A stretch of 64,000 bases of DNA from Mycolicibacterium gilvum (GTDB lineage Bacteria; Actinomycetota; Actinomycetes; Mycobacteriales; Mycobacteriaceae), in NCBI RefSeq assembly GCF_900454025.1, contig NZ_UGQM01000001.1:3100001-3164000 (forward strand), written 5' to 3'. This document shows, piece after piece, positions 18,608 through 26,445 of this stretch. The position numbers were made by a program, and so were the translations under genes. The notes under the pieces are model-generated. The model searched no databases. It worked only from the letters and a program-made list of their open reading frames with translations, and was not told the origin of the DNA. How positions within the stretch are numbered: position 1 is the stretch's first letter; the number at the start of each line of letters is the position of its first letter.

Positions 18608-20089
18608 TCAGGCGAACGTGTAATCGGTCAGCGGGAAGGTGTCGTTCTCCCGGTTGGTCTGGTGCGTCGATGCCGGCCGCACCAGCGTCTCGCCGCTGGG
18701 GCTGAAGTAGTAGGACCGCGAGCCCGCACAGTCACCGAGACCGAAGACCGTCTTGCCCAACAGCTTCGACATCCGATCGCGGAACTTCGCGTTGGCTTCC
18801 GGGGTCACCTCGAAGGTCGTCGCGTTGCGACGCTTCAGTTCACCGAACAGCCGGTCCATGTGCCGCATCTGGTATTCGACGGTGTTGAAGAACGACAGAC
18901 CGCTGGACGCGTACGGTCCGGCCAGGCTCAGGAAGTTCGGGAACGACGGGATCGACACGCCCTGATAGGCCTGGAAGCCGTAGTCACGCCACCACTTTCC
19001 GAGGTTGCGCGCATCACGACCGATGATCTCGATCGCCGGGATGTTGGCCTCCCACAGATCGAATCCGGTGCACAGCACCAGGGTGTCGATCTCGGTCTTC
19101 GTTCCGTCGCAGGCCACGATCCCGTCGGCCTCGACGTGGTCGATACCCGCGGCCTGCAGATGCACGTTCGGTTTCGTGAACATCCGGTAGTAGGAGTTCG
19201 AGTAGGTCGGGCGTTTGCAACCGAACTCGTACTGCGGTGTCAGCTTCGCGCGCAGTTCCTTGTCGCGGATCGACACGAACCGCAGCGCGCGAGACGACCA
19301 GTTGGCGACGGAGTTGAGCTTGCGGAAGTACTTGAAGTTCAGCACCGACAGGATCATCATCGCCTCGAGGCCGACATCACTGCTGGCCCGGAATGCGCGC
19401 TGCAGCAGCGGAACCCGCGCCAGGATCCGGCGCATGGCCGGCGGAATCGCGAAGTCGATCTTGGGCACCACGTGGATGGGGGTGCGCTGGTAGACCGTCA
19501 GCGCCGCGGCGTCCCTCGACAGCTGCGGGATCAGCTGCACCGCGGTCGCACCCGTGCCGATCAGGCCGACGCGCTCACCCGCGGGGGAGTAGCTGTCGTC
19601 CCAATCCATGCTGTGCAGTACGCGTCCGGCGAAGTCCTCGATGCCGGGGATCTCGGGTTTACGCGGCTGCGAGAGGTAGCCGGTGGCTGTGATCAGGAAC
19701 TTCGCGGTCAACGTCTCACCGCCGGACAGGGCCACCTGCCACGATTCGGTGTCGTCGTCCCATCGGGCCCCGTCGACGGGGCTGTTGAACCGCATGTGCC
19801 TGCGGACGTCGTATTTGTCGGCGACATGCTCGGCGTACTTTTTGAGCTCCGAGCCGGGCGCATACAGGCGCGACCAGTACGGATTGGGCTCGAACCAGTA
19901 CGAATACGTGGGCGACGGAATGTCGACCGCCAACCCCGGATAGTGATTGACGTGCCACGTCCCACCCAGGTCGTCCTCCCGGTCGACGATCAGGATGTTC
20001 TCGTAACCCATCTTCTTCAACTGGATGGCGGCCCCCATTCCGCCGAATCCAGCCCCGACGACGATGACGTCGTACTGCGGCTCAACCAT
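18608..20089 (-). CDS. Flavin-containing monooxygenase, Baeyer-Villiger type (paralogue)
   Basis: A 493-residue enzyme highly similar throughout to the one at 12610-14094, from GAGFGGMGAAIQ at the N-terminus to the similar C-termini FPLTDYTFA and FPLSDYAIA. The fingerprint FAGRVLHSMDWD and the second Rossmann motif GTGATAVQL are intact. ATG at 20089. The two copies lie in opposite orientation with the P450, methyltransferase, PE-PPE and cutinase genes between them. Different substrates or conditions are likely but not visible from sequence. Confidence 0.9.
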   Translation of the reverse strand: MVEPQYDVIVVGAGFGGMGAAIQLKKMGYENILIVDREDDLGGTWHVNHYPGLAVDIPSPTYSYWFEPNPYWSRLYAPGSELKKYAEHVADKYDVRRHMRFNSPVDGARWDDDTESWQVALSGGETLTAKFLITATGYLSQPRKPEIPGIEDFAGRVLHSMDWDDSYSPAGERVGLIGTGATAVQLIPQLSRDAAALTVYQRTPIHVVPKIDFAIPPAMRRILARVPLLQRAFRASSDVGLEAMMILSVLNFKYFRKLNSVANWSSRALRFVSIRDKELRAKLTPQYEFGCKRPTYSNSYYRMFTKPNVHLQAAGIDHVEADGIVACDGTKTEIDTLVLCTGFDLWEANIPAIEIIGRDARNLGKWWRDYGFQAYQGVSIPSFPNFLSLAGPYASSGLSFFNTVEYQMRHMDRLFGELKRRNATTFEVTPEANAKFRDRMSKLLGKTVFGLGDCAGSRSYYFSPSGETLVRPASTHQTNRENDTFPLTDYTFA

Positions 20090-20189
20090 GTGTCAACGCT
20101 ACCTCACAGCAAATGTTTCATCAGCCAACGGAGTCTTCGCCACGTCGACTAGAATGTCACGCTTTCGTCAATATTTGATGTACACACCA

Positions 20190-20218
20190 CGAAGCCCCGG
20201 CGAAAAGCCGGGGCTTCG
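20190..20218. terminator. Perfect 12-bp hairpin, GAAAA loop
   Basis: CGAAGCCCCGGC (20190-20201) pairs fully with 20207-20218 around a GAAAA loop. It lies 39 bases past the stop of the minus-strand PE-PPE gene and upstream of the monooxygenase start. No U-tract follows, as is common in mycobacteria. Confidence 0.75.
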
Positions 20219-20257
20219 GGTGGGCGTCTTACGGCGGCAACCTCGAGCTCGGGGAGG

Positions 20258-21553
20258 TTACTCCGAGGAGCCGGAGTCAGACGACCCGGGACCTTCGGAC
20301 GACGATCCGTCTGAGGAGTCGGTGTCGCCGGCCGCGGCGGCCGAGTCGTTGCTGCCGCTGTCCGCACCCTCCTCGCCGTCGTCGTCCGTGCCCGCCGAGG
20401 TGTCGGCATCGTCCTTGGCCGCAGCCTCGGCGTCCTCCTTGGCGTCAGCCTTGGCATCTGCGGCGTCGACCTCGGCGTCCTCGTTAGCTGCAGCCTCGTC
20501 GTCGTCAGCTGCCTCATCGACCGCGGGCTTGCTGCTCGTGCGCTCGGCCGGCACGTCGGCCTGCTCGGCGTCGGAGTCGGTGCTGATCTTCTGCACGGTC
20601 GCGACCGCCTCGTCGTCGGCAACCTCGTCGGCGGCCTCGTTGGTGACGGTGGGCGCGGCCAGCGAGCGTGCCGTGCTCGTCGCAGCAGCGGCGGCTGCCA
20701 GGCGATCGTCGTTGCGGCTGTAGCCGGCGTCGATCTTGGCCTTCAACGAGGCTTCCTGAGACTTCAGGAACGGCAGCAGCTGCACCAGTGGCAGCGTCTT
20801 GGTGGGGACCAGGTAGGTGGTGGTCGTCCCGCCGAGGGTGTTGGTGACACGCGTGATGTTCTCCTCGGGTGTCACCGCCTCGTAGTCCGAGAACATCATC
20901 GGCACGTGGACGAAGAGCCCGCCGGCGATGGCGTTCGCGAGGGCCAGGAAGTTCCACCACCGGTCCGGCAGGTCGGCGGCCCCGTCGTATTCGCCGGTGA
21001 CGACGTCGATGTCGTACATGGTCTGCGGGGCAGGCCGATAGGTGTAGTCGTACTGCGGGTTGTACTTGCTGGTCTCATTGAGCAGCTTCTGACGGCTGGA
21101 ATCGGCCACCAGGATGAACTTGACCTGGTCCTTGGTGGGTGCGTCCGGGTCATTGGCGAGTTCGCGCATGAAGTCGTTGACGACGAGTGAACCGGCCGAG
21201 AATCCGACGACGGTGAACTGCTCGCCGGCTTCGAGACGGGCGAAGGCGGCGTCGAAATGGGTGCCGAGATTGGTGATACCCACGGTGATCGACTGCCCCA
21301 GGGTTTGACCCGTTCCGGGGCGCTTCGCCTCGGCAGGCCACTCGACGCCGTCCAGAATGTCGTTCTCGCGGGCCAGCTTTCCGCCGAGCAGCGGGTTGAT
21401 GACGATCTCGTGCATATCGGGCGTTCCGAGCCCGCCGATCGCGACCGCCGTCGTCACGGCTGAGGCACCGGTCGCCGTCGACACGGCCATCGCCGCCGAA
21501 GCAAAAACCGCGCCGCAGGCGAGCCCGGCCCTTTTTCGAATGCTTCTCCGCAT
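20258..21553 (-). CDS. PE-PPE-fold serine hydrolase with acidic tail
   Basis: A 431-residue predicted exported protein with signal peptide 1-32. The PE-PPE domain at about 35-270 has a canonical elbow VGFSAGS (Ser119), Asp190/194 (YDGAADLP) and His216, then TTYLVPTKTLPLVQLLPF. The C-terminal 150 residues are Ala/Asp/Glu/Ser-rich and end SDSGSSE, matching the terminal style of the three relatives at 6110, 10228 and 16408. It is the only one with Gly at the first elbow position. A hairpin follows it, and its unusual AT-rich upstream region holds inverted repeats. Function by analogy with Chp1/Chp2 only. Confidence 0.85.
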   Translation of the reverse strand: MRRSIRKRAGLACGAVFASAAMAVSTATGASAVTTAVAIGGLGTPDMHEIVINPLLGGKLARENDILDGVEWPAEAKRPGTGQTLGQSITVGITNLGTHFDAAFARLEAGEQFTVVGFSAGSLVVNDFMRELANDPDAPTKDQVKFILVADSSRQKLLNETSKYNPQYDYTYRPAPQTMYDIDVVTGEYDGAADLPDRWWNFLALANAIAGGLFVHVPMMFSDYEAVTPEENITRVTNTLGGTTTTYLVPTKTLPLVQLLPFLKSQEASLKAKIDAGYSRNDDRLAAAAAATSTARSLAAPTVTNEAADEVADDEAVATVQKISTDSDAEQADVPAERTSSKPAVDEAADDDEAAANEDAEVDAADAKADAKEDAEAAAKDDADTSAGTDDDGEEGADSGSNDSAAAAGDTDSSDGSSSEGPGSSDSGSSE

Positions 21554-21630
21554 CTTGATCTCCCCGATAGTCGCAGTGATGCGCGGTCCATGTCCGGCGC
21601 GTCAAGAGCATATTGCGCCGATCTTTGCCT

Positions 21631-21692
21631 TTGCACAGCAAAACAACGGTATTTCTAATTTGTGCAATATTGGCAAAACGCCGTTGTTTTGC
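21631..21692. repeat. Interleaved inverted repeats, possible operator or cruciform
   Basis: GCAAAACAACGG at 21638-21649 is perfectly inverted as CCGTTGTTTTGC at 21681-21692 with a 31-base spacer. A second pair, TTGCACA (21631-21637) and TGTGCAA (21661-21667), interlocks with it. The site lies about 80-140 bases upstream of the minus-strand PE-PPE start, suitable for a regulator or structured leader. Confidence 0.6.
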
Positions 21693-21753
21693 CCTTATCG
21701 GTTATTTATGTGCGTCTCTACTTGAGTAGAGAAGTTTATCTGCAACGCGTAGG

Positions 21754-21788
21754 GGATAACTCCGGTATCACCGTATCCGCGGTTATCC
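21754..21788. repeat. GGATAAC inverted repeat
   Basis: GGATAAC at 21754-21760 is inverted as GTTATCC at 21782-21788 with 21 bases between. It may be a protein-binding site in the divergent promoter region; no regulator can be named. Confidence 0.35.
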
Positions 21789-22204
21789 GTGTTCAGGCCC
21801 GAACTGAGGAGACAGTACCCGATCGCTGATAATCACGAAGGCAGACAAATAACAATAATGTAATTTACTCGTCCGCCCCTGGCCCCGGCGCCTTCATTAG
21901 TTTGCCACCAGCCCATTCGCAAAAAATTTCAGTTGGTCTGTACCACGACCGTCAGCACATATTTTCTGACCGGAAACGCTCCGGTGAACGTTCGCCGATC
22001 GAGACCCGGAGTTTTCTGCGGTGTGATAGGCGCCCACGACCCCGCCGCACTTTGGATGCGCAACGCCCGGTATACGCTTCCGGCAAACAGATCTGGCACA
22101 CCGTGCCATTTTTGTCGCGGCGATGTCGGGCACGTCCGTCGCGGAAACCCCGGACCGCCTTCTGGGGTGTCACCGTCGCCGACGTCAGCCGATAGTCTTC
22201 CCGG

Positions 22205-23062
22205 ATGGCATCCACAGACACGGCCCAACTGTCCGGAAAGGTCGCCTTCGTCACCGGCGGAGCTTCGGGAATCGGCGCAGCGCTCGTCGCGAGGCTCGCC
22301 ACGGCGGGAACCGAGGTGTGGATCGCCGACCGTCAGATCGCGCCCGCCGAAGAGCTGGCCGCCCAGCTACGCGCCACCGGAGCCGTCGCGCACGCGGTCG
22401 AACTCGACGTCCGCGACCCCGCGACGTTCGCGCATGCGGTGCACACCGCCGTGGACACCTCGGGCCGCCTCGACTATCTGTTCAACAACGCCGGCATCGG
22501 CATCGGCGGCGAGGTGGACACCCTGACCCTCGACGACTGGACCGACATCATCGACGTCAACCTGAAAGGCGTGATCCACGGAGTCCACGCCGCCTACCCG
22601 CAGATGATCCGGCAGAGCAGCGGGCACATCGTCAACACCGCGTCGATGGCAGGGCTCATCACCACCTCGGCGCAGGGTGGATACTCCGCCACGAAGCACG
22701 CCGTCGTCGCACTGTCGAAGACCATGCGGGTGGAGGCCGCGACTCACGGCGTGAGGGTGTCCGTGCTCTGCCCGGGCGTGGTACGGACACCGATCCTCAC
22801 CGGCGGCGCGTTCGGGCGCAACAAGAGCGTCAGCCGTGAGGATCAGCTCAAGCTCGGAGAAGCATTGCGCCCCATGGACGCCGGGGTCTTCGCACAGAAA
22901 GCTCTGCGGGGGGTGCTGCGCAACGAGGCGATCATCGTCGTGCCGCGGTGGTGGAAAGCGCTGTGGTACCTGGAGCGTCTCTCACCCGCGCTGTCCATGC
23001 GGACAGCCGCGGTGGCCCTCAAGCGCACCCGCGAAGTGCAGTCAGCCGTACCGCTTCAATAA
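22205..23062 (+). CDS. Short-chain dehydrogenase/reductase
   Basis: A 285-residue classical SDR. The cofactor motif TGGASGIG is near residues 17-24, NNAG near 96, a serine ahead of the YSATK catalytic motif near 160, and a C-terminal hydrophobic tail (WWKALWYLERLSP). The acidic residue in ADRQ after strand 2 suggests NAD(H). Its end overlaps the end of the convergent alkB gene by 21 bases. An alcohol dehydrogenase step on alkane-derived or other lipid alcohols is possible, but the two genes are not co-transcribed. Confidence 0.85.
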   Translation: MASTDTAQLSGKVAFVTGGASGIGAALVARLATAGTEVWIADRQIAPAEELAAQLRATGAVAHAVELDVRDPATFAHAVHTAVDTSGRLDYLFNNAGIGIGGEVDTLTLDDWTDIIDVNLKGVIHGVHAAYPQMIRQSSGHIVNTASMAGLITTSAQGGYSATKHAVVALSKTMRVEAATHGVRVSVLCPGVVRTPILTGGAFGRNKSVSREDQLKLGEALRPMDAGVFAQKALRGVLRNEAIIVVPRWWKALWYLERLSPALSMRTAAVALKRTREVQSAVPLQ

Positions 23063-24238
23063 TCTGCGCTGCGCGCGGGCGCGTTGGGGGAGCGCCGCCC
23101 TGCGCACGTCTCCGCCGTAGTGCGCGAGCACCCGCGGATCCATCACCCGGCGCCACAGCGGCGGAAACAGCGCCAGCAGCACCATGGTCGCGTAGCCCGA
23201 CGGCAATTGCGGCGCCTCGTCGGCGTGGCACAGCGCCTGGTAGCGCCGGTGCGGATTCGCGTGGTGGTCCGAATGCCTCTGCAGGTGGAAGAGCAGGACG
23301 TTGGAGATGACCGAATTGCTGTTCCAGCTGTGTGACGCGCGGACCTGCTCGTAGGCCCCGTCCCGGCGTCTCTGCCGCCGAAGTCCGTAGTGCTCCAGGT
23401 AATTGATCGACTCCAGCAGACAGATCCCGACGATCGCCTGTCCGATCAACCAGATCAACACCTCGACGCCGAAGCCCGCGATCAGCGCAGAGAACAGCGC
23501 GGCGGTCATCAGCCACGAATTGAGCACGTCGTTGTGCAGGGTCCACACCGACTTGCCACGACGGTTCAGCCGTCGCCGTTCGAGTCTCCACGCCGACCGC
23601 AGGCTGCCCAGGATCGATCGGAACTGGAAGGCGTACAGGCTCTCACCCAGTCGCGAGCTGGCGGGATCGTCGGGAGTGGCGACGCGCGAATGATGACCGC
23701 GGTTGTGCTCGACGTAGAAATGGCCATAGCCGGTCTGGGCCAGAGCGATCTTGCTGAGCCAGCGCTCCGATCGCGCCCTTTGGTGCCCGAGCTCGTGGGC
23801 GGTGTTGATCGCGACGCCCGCGATACCGCCGACGGTGAGCATCAGACCCACCTTGTCGACGTCGCTCATGGGGATGTGCGCACCCCCGCTCCACAGCCAG
23901 CACGCGAGTACCAGCGAAATGTACTGGGCGGGCAGATAGGCGTAGGTGCCCCAGCGGTAGAAGCGGTCGTTCTCCAGCATCGTCAGGGCGCTGTCGGGCG
24001 GATTCTCGGAATCGGCTCCGACCAGGTAGTCCGCGAGCGGGATCACGACGAACATCAGGAACGGACCGGACCACCAGAACACACCGGAACCGGTGAGGCC
24101 GGCCGCGAGCGCCGACATCGGCACCAGCGTCGGGATGACCAGCGCGAGCAACCAGACGTAGCGCTTTCTGTCGTGCCACGCCAGAGCGGTCTCCGGGCGC
24201 TGGGTGATACCTCGCGTTGCCCGCTGCAGAGTCGGCAT
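23042..24238 (-). CDS. alkB: Alkane 1-monooxygenase
   Basis: A 398-residue membrane-bound non-heme di-iron hydroxylase. The histidine clusters HELGH (148-152), EHNRGHH (177-183) and LQRHSDHHANPHRRYQ (about 318-333) are intact, with NYLEHYGL between the last two. About six membrane segments are present. It oxidises medium-chain n-alkanes to 1-alkanols using rubredoxin. Unusually, no rubredoxin, rubredoxin reductase or tetR-type gene follows; the downstream neighbour is a convergent SDR. The electron donor must be encoded elsewhere. Confidence 0.9.
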   Translation of the reverse strand: MPTLQRATRGITQRPETALAWHDRKRYVWLLALVIPTLVPMSALAAGLTGSGVFWWSGPFLMFVVIPLADYLVGADSENPPDSALTMLENDRFYRWGTYAYLPAQYISLVLACWLWSGGAHIPMSDVDKVGLMLTVGGIAGVAINTAHELGHQRARSERWLSKIALAQTGYGHFYVEHNRGHHSRVATPDDPASSRLGESLYAFQFRSILGSLRSAWRLERRRLNRRGKSVWTLHNDVLNSWLMTAALFSALIAGFGVEVLIWLIGQAIVGICLLESINYLEHYGLRRQRRRDGAYEQVRASHSWNSNSVISNVLLFHLQRHSDHHANPHRRYQALCHADEAPQLPSGYATMVLLALFPPLWRRVMDPRVLAHYGGDVRRAALPQRARAQRRLLKRYG

Positions 24239-24300
24239 GTGCTGACCTGTCCCCCTCGTAGCCGGACGGTATGCCCATCATCGCAACCCCAAGCGACAAT

Positions 24301-24321
24301 ATGGTAACGCCGTCATACCAT
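24301..24321. promoter_or_regulatory. Small inverted repeat upstream of alkB
   Basis: ATGGTA (24301-24306) and TACCAT (24316-24321) flank a 9-base spacer, 63 bases upstream of the alkB start. It could be a repressor site; weak evidence. Confidence 0.3.
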
Positions 24322-24482
24322 TGCGGCTCGGCATGAGCAATCGTGTCAGCGAACTCGTTTTCCGGACGGACGCGCGGCTCGCGGGCGCGCGCTGTCTGCG
24401 GGGCGGCTGCTCAGGCCTGCTGAGGGTGGGCTAAGTACGGTGGCCCACCCATCCGGGCCCAGCAAAGCACGGATTTCGAAGG

Positions 24483-26393
24483 TCAGCCGAGCATCTCCGA
24501 GATCGCCGACGACAGGTCCGGCGAGGTGGAGTCCGCCATGTTCCGGTAGCTGCCACCGGTGATCTCCGCGACGGACTCCCAGGTCGGCCGGTCGGCGTCG
24601 TCACCGAAGTCGATGACGTTCACGGCGACCGGGCGGTCCGGGGTGAACGCTCCGCGGATGTAGTCCTGCAGACCCTGCGCTCCCAGCGACCGGTCCGTGT
24701 GCGGCCCCGTGGTGATCACCAGCACCGAGTTCTTCTGGCCCTCGCGGAACCGCGCGGTCGCGTCGCCGTAGACCAGCCGCAGCGTGGTGAACGACACCGC
24801 ACCTCCGCCGGAGGCGGTCTGACGGTCCAGTGCGGCGGTGAGCGCCTCGGAGCGTGGCGTCCCGTCGACCGGATCCGCCAGCGGGCCGACGGCCACCTCG
24901 GAGCGCCCCGCGACGCCGTCGAAGGTCCACAGGCCGACGCCGGAGTCGGGGGGCAGCACCGGAATTCGCGCCTTCAGCGCGTCGACGACATTGGCCAGTC
25001 GTGTGGCCCCGCCCTCGTCGACGGGCATCGACTGGTCGAGCATCACCGTCACCGTCGAGGTCTCCACCGGCATGGTCAGCGTGTCTGCGATCGTGGTCCG
25101 CACCTGGTTGTCCTCGACGGCGAGCGGCGCGGACAGCGGCGCGAAGTCGACGACGTCGCTGGCCGGCGGCTCGACACCCTCGACCCGGAAGCCCGCCTTG
25201 GCGAGTTCGCCGAGCTGCTCGGGTTTGCGCAGGAATCTGGCGAACTCGCTGGCGCCGGTGACCTGCTCCTGAGACAGCCAGTCGCCCGAGAGCAGCACAG
25301 TGGGGAAGTCGGCGAGGACGGCGGGCCCGGAGGGCAGCCACGCCGCCGGTTTGCTGTCGGCGTCCGGCGCGGTCGAGGCACGCTGGAATACCCGTTGCTC
25401 GGTGGTGACCACCGCGTGCACGGGTGCGGCCGCGTTGTCCGACGCGTCCGCGAGGGCGTCCAGGGCCGTGCCGGCGTCGGCGTCGGACAGTTCCGGTGCG
25501 CGCCACAGCAGGGTACTGACGGCACCGAGGCCCGCGGTGGCCGGTTCGCCCGCCGGCGCCGCCGCCGCGGCGACGGCTTCGGCGGCGAGGAAGGACGCGT
25601 CGCTGTCGTCTCCGAGCGGCATCGCCAGCCGCAGGCTTCCCCAGCCCCGCAGACCGAGACCGTCGAGCGAGTTCGGGTTGCTCTGCAGGTCCGGCAGACT
25701 TCCCCAGTCACGGCCTCCCAGTGCATCTTTGAGTTCAGCAGCGACGGCGAGCAGAACAGGGGAGGTGACCAGGGAGCGGCTGTCGCTGATGCTCTCGGGT
25801 CCGGTCGACGCCTCGAGTCGCGCCTCCGACACCGAGCTGGCCGGGATCCACAGAGCGGGCCGTTCGCCCAGGTCGCCCGGCCACTGTTCGCCGAAGCCGT
25901 TGACGACCCGACCGGAATCGGCGGGTGTCACGCCGACCTTGACGCAACGGTCGCCGACCGGGTCGGCGGTCTCGTTGTAGCGCTGTGCCAGCGCCGCGAC
26001 GGGATCGGCGATGGCCGGGTCGGCGATGACCGCCACCGCGACTTCGCCTTCGACACAACGGGCGGCGGCGATGTCCGAGCGGTCCGACAACGTGTCGCCG
26101 ACGAAGCGCCACAGGATCACCGCGGCGACCACCACGACGACGGAGACGAGGGCGACGATCACCCCGACGGAGACCTTGCGCGGCCCCGGCGTCACCGCGC
26201 GGTGACTGCCGGTCCATTCGCCGTTCTCCCAGCCCCCGCTGCGCTGACCACCGCCGGTGGCGAGCCGCGAAGTCTGCTCGTCGTCGCCGAATACATCAGT
26301 GGGCGAATCAGATTCGCTCCCGTCACGCGGCACCGGCGGCTCGGACCGCCGGCCGCCTGCCTCGTCGGGATCTGGAAGGCTGTGTCGTCCCAT
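24483..26393 (-). CDS. Membrane-anchored substrate-binding/VWA-domain protein (Rv1836c-like)
   Basis: A 636-residue protein. A polar 70-residue cytoplasmic N-terminus is followed by one membrane helix at 73-97, then an extracytoplasmic part resembling a periplasmic binding protein (about 105-430) and a C-terminal von Willebrand A domain (about 440-630). The metal site motif is degenerate: MLDQSMP instead of DxSxS. Gene order (next to glcB) matches M. tuberculosis Rv1836c. A role in sensing or assembling an envelope ligand is a guess. The start at 26393 lies 53 bases after glcB, in the same direction. Confidence 0.75.
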   Translation of the reverse strand: MGRHSLPDPDEAGGRRSEPPVPRDGSESDSPTDVFGDDEQTSRLATGGGQRSGGWENGEWTGSHRAVTPGPRKVSVGVIVALVSVVVVVAAVILWRFVGDTLSDRSDIAAARCVEGEVAVAVIADPAIADPVAALAQRYNETADPVGDRCVKVGVTPADSGRVVNGFGEQWPGDLGERPALWIPASSVSEARLEASTGPESISDSRSLVTSPVLLAVAAELKDALGGRDWGSLPDLQSNPNSLDGLGLRGWGSLRLAMPLGDDSDASFLAAEAVAAAAAPAGEPATAGLGAVSTLLWRAPELSDADAGTALDALADASDNAAAPVHAVVTTEQRVFQRASTAPDADSKPAAWLPSGPAVLADFPTVLLSGDWLSQEQVTGASEFARFLRKPEQLGELAKAGFRVEGVEPPASDVVDFAPLSAPLAVEDNQVRTTIADTLTMPVETSTVTVMLDQSMPVDEGGATRLANVVDALKARIPVLPPDSGVGLWTFDGVAGRSEVAVGPLADPVDGTPRSEALTAALDRQTASGGGAVSFTTLRLVYGDATARFREGQKNSVLVITTGPHTDRSLGAQGLQDYIRGAFTPDRPVAVNVIDFGDDADRPTWESVAEITGGSYRNMADSTSPDLSSAISEMLG

Positions 26394-26445
26394 GCCGTCC
26401 TAAGCTCGTTGCGCGCTGCGTCGACCGGTCAGTACTCGTCGTGCG

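Larger units (their letters stand above)
21554..22204. other. 651-bp AT-richer intergenic region between divergent genes
   Basis: No gene is supported here: frames on both strands lack ribosome sites and normal codon bias. Base composition is clearly less GC-rich than the neighbours around 21620-21880. The interval holds the inverted repeats listed separately and presumably the promoters of the PE-PPE gene (leftward) and the SDR gene (rightward). Confidence 0.6.

Noticed and set aside
21902..22195. Possible small gene upstream of the SDR
   Set aside because: Its codon use is unlike neighbours, there is no ribosome site and no family pattern; the overlapping opposite-strand frame is equally poor.
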